NCBI GenBank assembly: GCA_905220665.1
Contig: CAJNAR010000004.1
Coordinates: 310,001 to 374,000 of the forward strand
Direction: 5' to 3'
Source of the DNA: Albugo candida
Taxonomy: Eukaryota > Oomycota > Peronosporomycetes > Albuginales > Albuginaceae
Length of the DNA stretch: 64,000 bases
Below, in pieces: positions 1 through 12,435 of this stretch. The notes beneath the pieces are model-generated. The model was not told the origin of the DNA and ran no database searches. It saw only the letters and a program-made list of their open reading frames with translations. Position 1 is the stretch's first letter. Each line of letters opens with the position of its first letter. A program made the position numbers and the translations under genes.

Positions 1-686
1 ATAGTCTCATAACGTCAGTGTTGAGCACTTCATGTAAAAGTCATCGATCAGATCAGCCAGCAAAAGTAGGATCATTCTTCTATCATAACGAAACATTAGA
101 GAGCTTTGACATACTACTGAATGGAGCTTTCTGAAACAGTGCTGAGGCGTCAATAGATGCTGCGGAGTCAAATGCACCGCGACACATAAACATTGTCATA
201 CGAAAGAACGTTGGCGATATGCAAGGCTCGAAAAAGATCAGCTTGCAGCCGAGTATGATAGTAGAGAAATTCTCACCTGGCTAAATAAACACACGAGAAG
301 TCCTTGGGAAAGGAGGTTGAACGGCAACAAGAGGTGTACGATGAGAAAAATTCAGCGCATATGTACGAAAGTATGTATACAACTGAGAGAACAATAGCTT
401 CGATACAGGATCTTTTTTGGGACCTAAGAGACAGAACAGGCTTTTTGCAAGAGCAATTGATCATGAGCGGACATCGAGCAAGCCTGAGTCAAACAAGACC
501 TGAATAAACTCTGGAATGACAGGTATAATTACATGTTGAGTTACAAGATGCGTGAATCATAGTACAACGTCAGAGACTCGATTTGTTTGGCTGCAAAAGG
601 AATGGAAACATGAGCGTAAGCATAGTACGAGCACTGAAAATTTGAAAGGAGACACAATTCTGCAGGAAACGGTACATCGGGTCTCC
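1..686. other. 5' flank of COG8, no gene seen
   Basis: No supported gene is seen here. The COG8 frame is open from about 540 but has no ATG before 687. Short open frames around 273-507 begin with non-ATG codons and show no family resemblance. A 5' non-coding exon or promoter of COG8 is likely, but no specific signal could be identified. Confidence 0.4.
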
Positions 687-2580
687 ATGCTTGCTGCGCC
701 GCATCGTATACACAGTTTGGACGAATTGAAAAGAGCTCCATGGTGTCTCGAACTCGTACATGAGCAGAACGAAGCCAATTTGAAAGAGTATATTCTAAGG
801 AATTATCATCTTTTCATCCAAAGTAATCAGTGCAGCGATGTAATCAAGAACGAGATGTCCAATTTGCAGGATCAAACCAGCGAACTGATGCCAAAGCTTT
901 GTTCGGCGCAGAATAATTTTTCCTCTACCATAGGCAATATAGAGACGTCAATAGGTAAACATAATGATATCCAATTCCTGTTGAACCATCATCAAGAGGT
1001 TTGTGAGCTAAATATCATCCTCGCTGCGTTTCTGCACTGAAAAAATTCATTTCTTTTATTTTGCAGTTGCAAAATCTACTGGAGATTCCGCAACTGATTC
1101 ATCATTGCACCAAAAATGAGCTTTTCGAATCAGCCATCGATATAATCCAGTTTTTTTCAAATATTTTCAGTTTACGTTCGGCTAATCACTGCGAAGAAAA
1201 TGTGAATTTCGTTAATTCAGGGCAAGAGATTATTCGGCTTCTTTGTGATGAAGTAGTGCATCAAATACGATTTCTCCGAAAAATGCTAATCAAGAAACTC
1301 AGCCAGGATTCACCCTTGGTCTTATGTGTTCGTGTCGTAAGTCTTTTGAGACAACTGGACCCGTTGTGTTCTGCCAACGAAAGTACAGAAGTGATAGAAT
1401 CCAAGTTGAAGCATGAGTTCCTGGCATCACGTAGTGAGTGGCTGAACTCGGTCTTACATGCAAATGCTCTGGATGATCCATATCACCACGTAAATCGATT
1501 TCCCAGTATTTGTTGGAGTCGTTCTCATGTTTGATCGCAATAGATGCTGGAAGTTGTAGACAATAACCGATCGAATTGGATGAACATATTTACCCAGTAC
1601 ACCGCAATATTTGGCTCAAAGGTAAGGTACCGATGCCCTTCAATATTTACCTGTACTCACAATCCACCCAAGGGAATGGATCCAACATTGTGCAGATGGG
1701 CCACGTTAAATGTGGTCAAGTTCATTGATCTGCTGAAGTAGTGAGTCTCCTAATAAAATGGAACCTAACCAGTGCTTAACCTGTGTTTTTCTATTTAGTC
1801 AACTTTCTCAAATAGATGATTTTAGCCTGATCTCAAATATTATGGATCAAAGCTTGTTCTTCGCTGGATCATTCGGGCGTCTCGGATTTGACTTTCGGAC
1901 TTCTCTTGTTGTGTTGTTTGAAGACCATGTGTTTGACCGGTTGCAAGAATGCTGGGCTAAAGCTATCGCCGAATTCCGAGGAGCCTTGGATGTGCCCTTG
2001 TTTGATAGTGGAGATGATAAACATGGTACCAAGGATGTCGTCAGGATTGGACTGTCATCTGTCCATTTTATAAGCTCCGAACCAAGCCACGTGCAAAGGA
2101 TCGACAATGACTACACACCTCCTCGCCAACTCTTGGGATTTCCGATCTTGGTCGACTTCACAAATGCGGTTTTAAGTAGTCTGAACAATCTCCGACTTTG
2201 CTTGATTACTTCGTTACGGATACGTATGAAGAAACGATTTCTAAAAATGACGGTGGATTTTGCCCAGGCAATATCAGACTTCACTCGGCAAATGAATCTA
2301 GAAGGATTATGCAATGACGGCAGAGAAAGGAGTAAGAAATCAAAAGGTTTTATTCAAGCTGTAGAAAGCATGATAAAGGTAATTGTTCTTTGATTGTTCT
2401 GGATGCGGACGCGAATTACTGACAGCGTCCGATTAGGTATCAGAGAGTATTCTTATCCCATACTTATTCGACTGCTTCTCAAGACTTTATCCGGATCACC
2501 AATTAGATAAATGCAATACCGAAGCTGACCTTGAGCTAGATGGATGTTTAGCTATATTGAAAGGTTTGGAAACTGAGTAA
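687..2580 (+). CDS. COG8: Conserved oligomeric Golgi complex subunit 8
   Basis: This is a subunit of the COG tethering complex, which acts in retrograde vesicle traffic within the Golgi. Exons are 687-998, 1067-1489, 1544-1621, 1673-1740, 1799-2378 and 2437-2580. All five introns are 51-68 bp with GT-AG ends, and the joined frame gives about 534 aa. The Dor1/COG8 family is recognised from the N-terminal segment with the YHLFIQS stretch, the LLEIPQLIHHC helix, the NALDDPYHH segment leading into ITQYRAIF-like FTQYTAIF, and the FFAGSFGRLGFDFR block near residue 315, all in the family order. The C-terminus is short compared with animal COG8 but ends after the conserved helical region. ATG 687 is the first in-frame Met; the frame is open upstream to 540, so an upstream exon is possible. 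Confidence 0.9.
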
Positions 2581-4978
2581 AAAGCGTTCGTTCTTGTAAT
2601 CTCAAATGAATCGGGTCGAAACAGTATATAACGGTGCACGAAAACAGAGTACGCTTATTTTCTTGCTCAGACGTACTGCGCTACCTTCCATACAAGCCAA
2701 GGAAAACCCTTGCCCAATGTTTCTTACCCATAGTGAAGGTTCGATTCGAACGCATACGTGACAGAAAAAAAACTTGCGTGCAATTACGTCGCTGGGCTGC
2801 AATCATTACCTGTATCTGTAAATCATTTGTGGGCGATCAGCTTATCGCGTCAGCAAATTTCTATTCGTCTCGAGGCAGATAACGAATTTATTGGCGTGAG
2901 AATGTGTAACTCTCTTACTTCAACAATCCGGTTTTTCGTTACCAAAGCGGCTACTTCAGCTCCGTGAAGCTCAGTCGCCATTTGTTCGCGAATCGTTGGT
3001 ATCGCAAAAATACGGCGAACAGTCTTCATGCTGAGAGAACAAAAACTGTGTTCCGCGCGCTAAATCGTTATCTATAGTTCGTTATGTCTTGATGGAAGTG
3101 ACATTGTGGGCAAAATGAAAAAGTGAGAACCACGGCGATTCTACTAAACTGGGAGAATAGCTTTGATATTCGACAAACTATAGCAGAAGAGATACTAGAA
3201 TCAGTGCAATTCTTATGGTCAAGTATTCAGGCGGTACCATCCTTGTCATACAGGTCCTACCCTTCTTTTCCTGAGACACTAACATGAAGACTGGTTCCTC
3301 AGTATTCGTTTCTGCAGTCAGTCGTACATTTAATCGCCTCTCACAACAGCCCTAACTGAGAAGACGAATAACTTGCGGCAAAAAATAAAGATGTACAAAA
3401 GAACATATCGACAATGAAATGATGATGAAGTACATTATTGATATGTTCGGACCAAAATTCTTATGCTACACGCAATAACTGCAATTAGCGCATTTCTTGT
3501 ACTGAGGCAATCCTAGCGACATAGAAAGGATGATGTTCCTGAGTTTTACTTTACGTCCACATGGCGCTTCAATCTTGAGAACCTAATCGTGATATTCGTC
3601 CGAGGGCCAGCTCATGTTGTGTCACTGTATATAAGATAGTAGTGAAAGAGCTGGATGCGCTCTGAGAGCGCCACGATTTCAACATAATACCAAGTAAAGC
3701 TAGTCTGCAAAAGTATAATTGTTATGAAGAGAGCCGATGGAAGGGTACAAAGCTTCTGTATCCGTTCGACTTGCAGCGAAATGGTACGGCTAAAACACGT
3801 ATCTGTTGTAAATTAGTCTTCATCAAAAAAATGGTCGACTGCAGAGTGATAAGCTACTACAAATATTTTCTTCATCAAAATCTTGGCGCATATCTCACCC
3901 AAACTCTTTTGAAAGTGTATGCATTAAGATAATGCTATAAATCAGGCATGATCGGAATGGATGTTCAGATATTTCGTGCAAATTCACAATAGCGCTTCCG
4001 CAATGAAGATGTTAGAGTAACATAGATTGATGAGTCGATAATATACTCGCTCGCCACTGCCATGAAGATCATTTTTGCTTCAACTACTTTCTGATCACGA
4101 CAGCACCTCCTTCAATTGAGCATATACCACTACCAGGATTCAAATCGATCTATCGAGTGCGTAATAGCACTATGAATTCTAACATGGCCAGATATACCGA
4201 TGCTCGTGCTCGTGCTCGTGCTATCAAATTTCCTCACATTTCCTCACACACAGAGTCAACAAAGCGGTCGTTCGTACATAGTGCTTCGAATTGTATATTA
4301 ACGAAAATACGTACTATGATAATTCAATCGATATCGCACAATTTGATTGCTAAATATGACACTGCACTTAGCACCCACATTTTACAGCTGTTGAATGCTT
4401 TGAAATTAAGAGCGAGTCTGGAAAAGTCTGATACCCATCGTCCTCAAACCGCCAGGTGAGTGTGTAATACCTTCGTGTCACACCATTTTTTTCCAAGTAT
4501 CGTATCATCGCCTTTACAGGTAATCGTCAGACACGGAACGATTGACTCTTCAGCCTCATGACACGAGTAGCGACGCTTCCAAATACGCTACCTGAACTTG
4601 CAGCAGATACACTTGTCACGGATCTGAATGTATCAAGCCAAAGCGTCAACCCGAAATTATTCACGATCCGAGAGAAAATTCGATCGATTTCAATTCAGCA
4701 TCTCTACTTCATATGTACTACAGCCGCAACACTAGCATCGTTAGCGTCATGTGCGAAAGAAGTTGATTCTCGTCGATCAAATCATATCACGACTTCTTCA
4801 CTCTTAGATATAGGTATTTAGTACACTAGGAAATCATCACTGGTATGAGTCCATAATTCCGTATCTGAATGCATCGTAGCGGAGACGATGATTGACGTTA
4901 TGTTTGGCTCACGTTACCATGCATTGGTATTTTTCAAACAATAAATCAGGATTTGCGATTTATTAATGTCATCTGTAG
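2581..4978. other. Intergenic stretch with weak open frames
   Basis: This 2.4-kb interval follows the COG8 stop. Small open frames occur (for example 2758-2967 and 4172-4459), but most lack an ATG and none resembles a known family. Frames at 4172-4455 and 4552-4819 can be joined in phase by a GT-AG intron (4456-4551). The second contains a hydrophobic stretch near HLYFICTTAATLASLASC, which could be the first membrane segment of the downstream gp78-like gene. No phase-compatible strong donor connects it to the exon at 4979, so this remains unproven. Confidence 0.35.
4201..4222 (+). repeat. TGCTCG hexanucleotide microsatellite
   Basis: About 3.7 tandem copies of TGCTCG are directly visible. 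In one frame they would encode an Ala-Arg repeat inside a weak open frame, with no other sign of coding. Confidence 0.8.
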
Positions 4979-4984
4979 ATATTG

Positions 4985-6737
4985 ATGCATACATATCTCA
5001 TGATACTTTATGTCACCTTCGTGGCAACAATGACAAAATGTTTTCGGCACATTCGTCCAACAGAGTCACAGGTATGGACAGTGATACTGTTGCCTATTGG
5101 TACGAATCTTTTTTGACAAAATTTTACAACTTTAGCAAACGAAAGAGGCAATACTGCATTTTTCCTTAATGCGCTGTTTAGTGTTGGCGACTACTCTCGG
5201 ACCACTAACTGGCTTCCTGCAACTTGGGATATTACTCTTGTGGCTTTCTTCGGTTGCGTTCATGCGAGGCGTGGTGACAATGTGCAAATGCCGCTTTGAT
5301 TATGTAAGATATAGCATTTGTGCAATATCACTCGTGTAGTTTTATTTGAATGCTTTTTGTGTTAGCTTATGACACGTCCAATCCCAAACGAAGTCGATAT
5401 CTACCGTCTCTCTTGGGTGCTTACAGCAACGATTGTAGTAAACCTTGCGCTCGTGTTCGTATGGTCGTCCAGTACTCACTTTTCATATTTGACTATCCAT
5501 TTTGCTTATTTCGAAGCATCGCTGTTGCTTCTTAAAGCAACTCAGCTTGGCGTTAAAATCATTTACAGCATTTTCGACCTTGACACTTCTTTTCATGAAT
5601 CTCATATCAAAGGACGTAAGGTATCCAAATGCTCCTCCTTGGCCAAGTTCAAATCACTTGGCATGTCGTCCCTCACAGCTCTCAAGATACTCAATTTGGA
5701 CGGACTCTGGTGCATGTTCAAATGTGATAAAGGAGAATTTTATCTGCTCGTGACTCAGATGGGACTAAGCGGCTGTTATCTACTCCAGCTTATTGTTTAC
5801 TATCTATACATTCTTGGTACTGACCAATTCAGGATATCTTTTCTCGATTTGATACTCATACTGAACGTAAAAAATGCCATGATGGAAGTTGTGGATCGAT
5901 ACAAAAAGATTTCCATCTATAAACACGCTGCCATGGAATTAGACGAACTCTTCCCATCTGCAAATGATGAAGACCTAGCGGCTAACCTGGACGATGTCTG
6001 TGTCATCTGTTTGAAACCTATGTCATTGGAAGCAAAGAAATTGCGTTGTGGTCATTTACTCCACAAGTTTTGTTTACGTCAATGTTTACAGAAGGAGTCA
6101 GCCGACGAAACGTTCACACACTCAAACCTGATGGGGCAGCGACATCACAATAATTTGAAAACAAATATGCGGTGTCCTCTCTGCCGTCAAAATATTCACT
6201 TCTCCACCGAGTTTGACACCGCGTGTGCATTGACAAATGTGAATTCTACACTCGTACAGCCACCAGAAGAACTTCGCGCAAATAGAGCTGAGCCATTGGC
6301 ATTACCGCCAGCTGAAGAGGTTATACGTTTCAGCAGTAAGTTCTCACTCATCGTTTTGTTAGATATGTTTATTCACACTTGTGCGGTCTACAGCTGAACG
6401 TCTTGCCCGTTGGTTACCTCTTCCTTCACTGTCGTTCGAGATTTTACGACATCGGGATCCCTTGGAATCGCCGATCGCCATGCAGCAAATGACGCACCAA
6501 GTCTTGGAAATGTTTCCGCAGTATTCCCCGGAGCAAGTTCAGCGAGATCTGATGCAATCCAGATCCGCTACTCGTACGATCGAGAATATATTGAATGGGC
6601 GACTGCAGGATTCACCATTGGCGATCGCTGATGAAGATACTTTTTTCACAGAGCTCAGGGCTAATGCAGCGGATTTGTGGAGCAGTATGTGGGGTGGCAA
6701 CCAGTCCTCACAAGCTAATCAGGTTCACCGGAGATGA
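4985..6737 (+). CDS. gp78/AMFR-like ER membrane RING E3 ligase with CUE domain
   Basis: This is a predicted ER-membrane ubiquitin ligase of the gp78/AMFR family, acting in ER-associated degradation. Exons are 4979-5071 (ATG at 4985), 5136-5303, 5366-6335 and 6394-6737; introns are 58-64 bp, GT-AG. The joined protein is about 522 aa. Several hydrophobic segments fill residues 1-270 in the gp78 pattern (FVATMTKCFRHIRPTESQ, then GILLLWLSSVAFMRGVV). A RING-H2 lies at about 296-355: CVICL, then CGHLLHKFC, then CPLCR, with a 25-residue insertion before the last CxxC. A CUE domain starts near 437 (QVLEMFPQYSPEQVQRDLM). The first TM segment of animal gp78 is not securely found; it may lie in an upstream exon (see 4552-4819). 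The gene is convergent with the DGAT2 gene, 121 bp away. Confidence 0.82.
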
Positions 6738-6858
6738 TACTAGGCAATCACAACCCGAATGTTGGAGCGAAGAGAAGCGAAGATTACCTCGAAGAAAATT
6801 CGTTAGACAAACACACAAACTCAATTATCGCATAATGCCAACGGGTGTACCACTCTAA

Positions 6859-7998
6859 TCACAGGATGATCAACTTGGCATGTGGATCCCGACCATACTT
6901 TGCTTTGTTACTATCGAAAAGACTTTGTAAGGCTTGAATATACTTTGCGTGAAAATTTTGAACATCTTGATCTGTTGGCTGAGAGATTTTTGGCAGTAGC
7001 AGTGGCTTTCCTACAACTGTAATTAAACGGATTCCAGATGATGGGAGGAGAGGACACCACCAGATTCCTCTGACGACAATTCCAGGGATTTTCAATCGAT
7101 TTAGGGCAAGACGCCAAGAGAGGAAGGATTGTAAATTATGATAAGTCTGTTCTTCACCAAAGGTGTACACTGGAAAGATTTTGTATCCGAATTTTAGAGC
7201 CAGCTTGATGAAACCTGCCCGCTTCGAAATATATAGAATGGGTTGATTCCTTTTGTATAATGTCGCTTCTTCAAATCCTCCTGGAAGAAGAGCTATGTTG
7301 TGTCCAGACGACATCAGCTCAATCATGTGCGACTTCTTAACAGGTCCTTTATGAGACCAAGTCATCAGATTTCGTAAGAATGGTATAACAAAGATGACGG
7401 AAGACACCAGCCATTTGATGTTCAGTAACTCAAAAGAAGAGTGGAGAACACCATTGCACATCCACCCGCATGTGGCAACTCCATGCGGATGAAATGCAAA
7501 TAAATTGCGATCGTCCTTCATCAAGTGAACCTTTTCGTTGGGCGAGTAGCCATCAAATACAACTCCACTCTGATTGAAATAAGGATACTGTCGGAACTTT
7601 TGTTGAAGAGACCGTAAGAATGCATCGTTTGATGTTTTATCCAAAGTAAGTAGAATCCATTCGATGCACCAATACGCAATCAAAAATAGTGCAAAACCTA
7701 AAAAGAAATTTGGCCAGACAGGATCGCCGATCGCTTTTTCTGGATTAGTAGTGTGACGTAGATTCTCCCGAACATAGCGGAATAAATCATGCAGGGCATA
7801 TGCTGCACATATTATGAAGACAAAAAAACTGCCGAACCAAGAAAGCAGCACGTACAGAAATAATGCCCGACTCCAAAGAAAAGAATAAATGGAGGTGAAT
7901 ATGGTGTCTCGCTTACTTTGGGCAGCACATGCTTTGTTTTGAACTGAAACACTCGGAATTCCTTTATTTAGTATATTCTCGCTGCTTGGATCTTGCAT
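6859..7998 (-). CDS. DGAT2-family acyltransferase
   Basis: This is an intronless 379-aa member of the diacylglycerol/monoacylglycerol acyltransferase 2 family. Such enzymes transfer acyl-CoA chains to glycerolipid acceptors at the ER and lipid droplet. The N-terminal half has hydrophobic segments at about residues 40-70 and 95-117. The family motif is clear: FAFHPHGVATCGW at about 166-178, with the HPHG catalytic histidine. Further blocks follow: LLPGGFEEA, the KRAGFIKLAL segment, PVYTFGEE, and a late PTDQDVQNFHAKYIQAL helix. Length is normal for the family. The start is the ATG read from 7998. Whether the preferred acceptor is diacylglycerol, monoacylglycerol or a sterol/wax alcohol cannot be told from sequence. 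Confidence 0.9.
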   Translation of the reverse strand: MQDPSSENILNKGIPSVSVQNKACAAQSKRDTIFTSIYSFLWSRALFLYVLLSWFGSFFVFIICAAYALHDLFRYVRENLRHTTNPEKAIGDPVWPNFFLGFALFLIAYWCIEWILLTLDKTSNDAFLRSLQQKFRQYPYFNQSGVVFDGYSPNEKVHLMKDDRNLFAFHPHGVATCGWMCNGVLHSSFELLNIKWLVSSVIFVIPFLRNLMTWSHKGPVKKSHMIELMSSGHNIALLPGGFEEATLYKRNQPILYISKRAGFIKLALKFGYKIFPVYTFGEEQTYHNLQSFLSWRLALNRLKIPGIVVRGIWWCPLLPSSGIRLITVVGKPLLLPKISQPTDQDVQNFHAKYIQALQSLFDSNKAKYGRDPHAKLIIL

Positions 7999-8644
7999 TT
8001 AGACTCTATCGCGAGACAGCTTACAAATGGACAGACTATCATCAGAAATTTTATTCAGCGAATGGGGCATGAGCTATACCCTAACCAAACGTATAGCTGT
8101 GCATAACCCTAATCAAAGCGCCGTCGAATCTTAAAAAATTAATATTCCATTGAAGAGCACCAGTCGTCCACCGCATCTTCGCACAGATTTCTAGTCAGCC
8201 ACAATGACCAAGGATGTGTAGTAAGCTACTCGACATCGTAGTGAACGGCCACGCACCATATCCCCTATGCTATACGCTACTTTTGATAGTCCAAAGCCAT
8301 AGAATTTATGTATAGTCAATTTCTTTTCAGTCAAAACTAGTAAATTGCATACGAATTCTCACTTGTGATTACCTTTCAGTTCGCTCGTAGTATGAGATTT
8401 GTCTCATCAAGCACGCTCATTGGGTCTCAGACTGTTGCGAACAATTGCATTTGTACATCTCATTCTCACGAGAACAGACTTTAGTCACATGACGGTGGTA
8501 ACGAGTCTAAGTAGCTGGGAAGAAACCATAGATCGCTTATAAGTTTACTCCATACATAGGAATAGTTCAAGATTTAAAGTTTAGTTGAGAAAACTGCTCA
8601 ACAGCATTAAAGTGTTAATGTATGATTACGTAGCTCGGAACTTC
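7999..8644. other. Intergenic, nothing recognised
   Basis: No reading frame with family resemblance was found. The interval holds the upstream region of the DGAT2 gene and the 3' flank of the GH16 gene, both on the minus strand. Confidence 0.5.
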
Positions 8645-10014
8645 CTAAGCTACTCTTCGAAGAACTTGAAAATCGATCAATTCAAATCCGGCATTCGCAT
8701 TATGCAACTGCTCTTCCAGAACTAGACGAAAGCTCTCAAAAAAAGGGAATCCGGTTTTAGGATCATGACCAGCACTTTTTACACATTCGTTGTTGGCAGG
8801 AACACCCCAGAAATATTTGTCATTGTTCTCGACCTTTGTTGTTGTCAAACTAGATGTGATGTCAATGTCATATATGAATTGACCATTTTTTGACAAGCTT
8901 TTCTTGACACCTGGATTATATGCCAGCTGCAAAGACTGTCCATTTTTCTCATTCAAGAAAATAATCGCCATCGTGTTACGAGGAGAGTTGGGGAATTGTG
9001 CTCCGCAAGATGTTACCATGGGTTTCTTATTTCCAAACCACATGGTTTTACTCGGACTAGCTGGACAAAAGCACGGATTATTGATATCTCTGCCCATATG
9101 CAGTGTGAATTGACCATAATCGCGGTCAGCGACCCCATCAAAGCCCTGTTGACTGGAGTTTGGAATGTTAACTTTATCCTGTGTAAACATTTCGAATATG
9201 TCTAACTCTCCTCGACGCGGCCAATCCTTTGAACCAAAGTGTTGGTCCATTACTGTGTTCAGCAACCATATATTTGTATCAGTCAATTCATTTCGTTTCC
9301 ACTCTACAAGCAGAATCTTTTCTCCACTCCAGCCTGCTTTAGATCTTATGGGCTGCTTCGAATTTTCAGCGTTTAAAGTGATACCAGACGCTGTGAACAT
9401 CGATGCAGGTACTTTGGACTTGTCCGAGTATTCCCAATGGTCGGAATTATTCCACTTGAAATTTTCGGCCAACCATCCTTGAAATACCCCATCGGTGAAT
9501 TTCATCTGGCCTGCATTTGAGACTGTTTTAGCTGTCGGTGACGGTGCCAATGGCTGAGGATTCGAGTTTTTTTGAGCAATGTCAGCTTTGTTGCCTCCCG
9601 GTTTACTTTGACAAGAAACCGGATCGGTGCACGATGATGACTTAGGAACCGACAAGGCTTCGGCTTGCAGTACACCTTTGCTTGCGCTTCTTCTCTTCTC
9701 CAAATCGTTGACTTCAGGTGACCTAACTTGCGATCCTTGTTTCGATCCAATCGGTGACGTAACTGGCGATCCTTCTTTCGACCCAATTGGCGACTAACAA
9801 CGCACATATAAGATAAGTTCTCTATGATCATTTAGAAACAAATACTGACCTCATTGGACTGTGTCTTAATGCTCGAGGATTTACCTATAGTGGTGCTGAG
9901 TGTTATGATGATGATAAGTGCAATCAACGTAGCCACAGCGGTCAAGACTGTTTTCTTTCTTTGCTTGAGGCTGCTCCTTAATTGAGACATACTGGATTTT
10001 CCATCCCACGCCAT
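8645..10014 (-). CDS. Type II membrane GH16-like glucanase/transglycosidase
   Basis: Two exons (9850-10014 and 8645-9793) are joined across a 56-bp phase-0 GT-AG intron, giving about 437 aa. Residues about 20-41 form one strong membrane anchor (AVATLIALIIIITL) after a short basic cytosolic tail, so the catalytic part should face the Golgi lumen or cell surface. A Ser/Pro/Lys-rich stalk follows, then a concanavalin-like domain. The motif GELDIFE near residue 248 fits the GH16 active-site pattern ExDxxE (nucleophile and acid/base glutamates). Topology resembles fungal Kre6/Skn1-type beta-glucan proteins, so wall beta-glucan synthesis or remodelling is the likely role; that is inference. The stalk contains a 2-copy 12-residue repeat. 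Confidence 0.72.
9722..9793 (-). repeat. Two tandem 36-bp coding repeats in the GH16 stalk
   Basis: Two in-frame copies of a 12-residue unit with consensus SPIGSK(E/Q)GS(P/Q)V(T/R) are directly visible at the start of exon 2. The unit is low in complexity and probably forms an extended linker. Confidence 0.75.
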
Positions 10015-10843
10015 CTTATCCGTTTAGTTTCTGCGTAGCGTCAAGCAGAAATAATTTTGTTGAATACGCTTATATTCAGAATATAATGCCTCAGATCGTC
10101 TAAGGTGCAGTGAAGGGCGGAAGACAAGCAATGTGAGTAATCGGTATAGACAGTTAGACATGTGGCTGCACTAGGGCTAGAACAGAAACGTTGTAGGGAA
10201 CATTGTCGGCTGTGCGGGTAGCGTAATACCCACGTGTTGTTGTGGTAAAGTAGTCGTAATTTCTGCACTCAGTGGTTGTTAACCCAATAGTAAAGTTTAA
10301 AGTAGTAGGTTTGAGGGTGTGGGTTAGTCCTATGCGTCATAATTCCAGCGCCTTGACCGGAATAAGAGTCATACATTTACACATATTTCTGCTGTAAACC
10401 TACTAATCAAGTCCTGATCAGCAACTCTTCCACAATCTTATCAGATCTCAAGTTGTGGTATGCACTTGTAGTTGGCATATATTTTATAATCTTGCTATGT
10501 ATAAAATATTGCCAAGAGATCGAGTGTACTTAGCGGGCAGGAATGCTTGCAAGCTGCTTGGAAAGAAGACGAGTAGTTACACATCTATAGCAAGACTGAT
10601 ACGCATATCCTTCATGTTATCGGTACGTGCTTTTCGATAGAACGTGCTTCTGCATAGTGCGGCAATGTTGTACGATTACAAGGAAGGAATGGTGAAAAAT
10701 ATAAAGCGGAAGCCCCAAATGTCTAAATCTAACTCGCAGCAAGGGTTTTATCCGATTGTGCACAGTCAATCAACTATCGACTAGTTCATACAGAGCTTGA
10801 TTATTGGAAGGTCTCCTACGTAGAGATACGTCTACTCTTAAAG
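10015..10843. other. Divergent intergenic region, nothing recognised
   Basis: This 0.8-kb spacer separates the GH16 gene (minus) from the RCC1 gene (plus). Short open frames have no family resemblance. It must contain the promoters of both genes, but no defined element was identified. Confidence 0.5.
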
Positions 10844-12435
10844 ATGAATTGCGTCGCTTCAACAGCGAATGTAAAAAGCGAGCATCTAGCTATTGGCAAT
10901 AATAATGCAGAACTTCGACGTTCCCGACTAACCGAACGAGCTTTCTATGATGACGATAGCTTGATTCATGATCAATCTTGCAAATTCATCGGGACTATCG
11001 ATGCAAGTATCCGGGTAGCAGCATCGTTGAATTCGACTATAGAGGACTTCTCAAAATTTACACGGCCATTTTCTTGGGGATATGGCTGCACCGATGGTGC
11101 ACTGGGTCATGCGAAAACAAGCGTTATTGAGCCTTTGCGACTGGTCTCAGCCTTCCGCAGTATTGGTGTGAAGCAAGTAATTGCCGCTGATAGGCTCACA
11201 CTTTTTCTCACATGTACGCAAAAGATTAGCTAATGTACTTGCTACAATTGTCATCCACATGGCTCTTTAGACCGCGATGAGATATATCAGTGTGGTCGTC
11301 TGATTTCGTATGATAGTGTGTCAACCATACGCACACCGAGCAAGGTGGATTTCCCACAAAATGGAACAGCATCGATCATTTCCATCCGAGCTGCTAACTG
11401 TGCATGCTATGCTCTCGACGGTATTCTTTTTCGCTACAGGAATTGTTAGTCTTGAATTATATTTTGTATACAGATTTGGGGAAGGTCTATGAATGGGGTT
11501 GCCTCCTTAAAGCAACATCTAGCTCTCAAGATAAGAGTACGCTAGCAGAAGGAACATCATATGGTCTCGAAATAGGTGAAGGCTTCTGTAAAAAGAAAAG
11601 TAAAAGATGTATGAAGTTTGTGCATCAAGCTCCCGCAATTGTTTCAAGTCTCTCGAATATCATGATCAAAAAGATCAGACCCGGTAACGACTTTGTGATT
11701 GCTATCGACGATTCTGGAAATGCCTTTTCTTGGGGCCAGAATCGTTTCGGCCAGCTCGGTTTGGGGCACAAATGTGACACGAAACATCCAGAAAAAATTG
11801 TAGCAATCAAAGCAATGTTCGTTGTAGATGTTGAAGCCAATTACAATCACGTTCTGGCGATTTTGGGTTAGACCTCCTTTTCAATTAAAAATGACCGCTG
11901 CTGACATGATTTTACAGCTCCACGGCGGACGCAAGGCTTTCTTCTGTACCTTCTTATCTACTCATGGGGTAAAAATCAATTTGGTTGCCTTGGAAGAGAG
12001 GAGGAGGCGAGTTCCACATACCCCCAGGAGGTGACGTTTTTTAGAGGACTAAATCCTGCTCAGATTGCAACCGGCATCGACCATAGCATGGTTCTATGTC
12101 TAGCTGGATCGCAATCATTTCTATACACATTCGGCGGGAACCAATTTGGGCAACTTGGCACTGGGATTACATGGCAGTACTGTGTGCAACCGCAGCTAGT
12201 ATACTATCTTGCTAAAGTTCCGATAGTAAGTATCAGCGCAGGTTCGAGATACTCAGTTGCCTTATCCGCAAACGGTGAGCTATTCTCTTGGGGTGATGGA
12301 ATGTACGGCAAGACTTCCACTCCGGGAGGCGGAATTACATGTGTACCAAATAAAATTTCTTCGTCTCGAAACCAATTTGTGACGCAAATTTCCGCTGGGA
12401 AGTCGCACGTCATAGGACTTTTCCGAAATTGCTAA
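10844..12435 (+). CDS. RCC1-repeat (beta-propeller) protein
   Basis: Four exons (10844-11213, 11271-11420, 11474-11866, 11918-12435) join through three phase-1 GT-AG introns of 51-57 bp, giving about 476 aa. RCC1 blades are recognised from repeats ending in S-W-G followed by GxLG: FSWGYGCTDGALGHA, GKVYEWGCL, AFSWGQNRFGQLGLGHK, YSWGKNQFGCLG, YTFGGNQFGQLGTG and LFSWGDGMYGK. The family includes Ran exchange factors and many ubiquitin-ligase or scaffold subunits. There is no extra domain here, so the specific role is unknown. Blades are irregular in spacing, unlike true RCC1/RanGEF, so nuclear Ran exchange should not be assumed. Confidence 0.82.

Noticed and set aside
304..507. Open frame upstream of COG8
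   Set aside because: It starts with TTG, has no family resemblance and is not in phase with a plausible COG8 exon.
2720..2760. tRNA T-arm-like GGTTCGATTC
   Set aside because: No matching arm, acceptor stem or anticodon loop around it.
10844..12435. True RCC1/RanGEF
   Set aside because: Blade spacing is irregular and RanGEF-specific blocks were not seen; only RCC1-repeat protein is supported.
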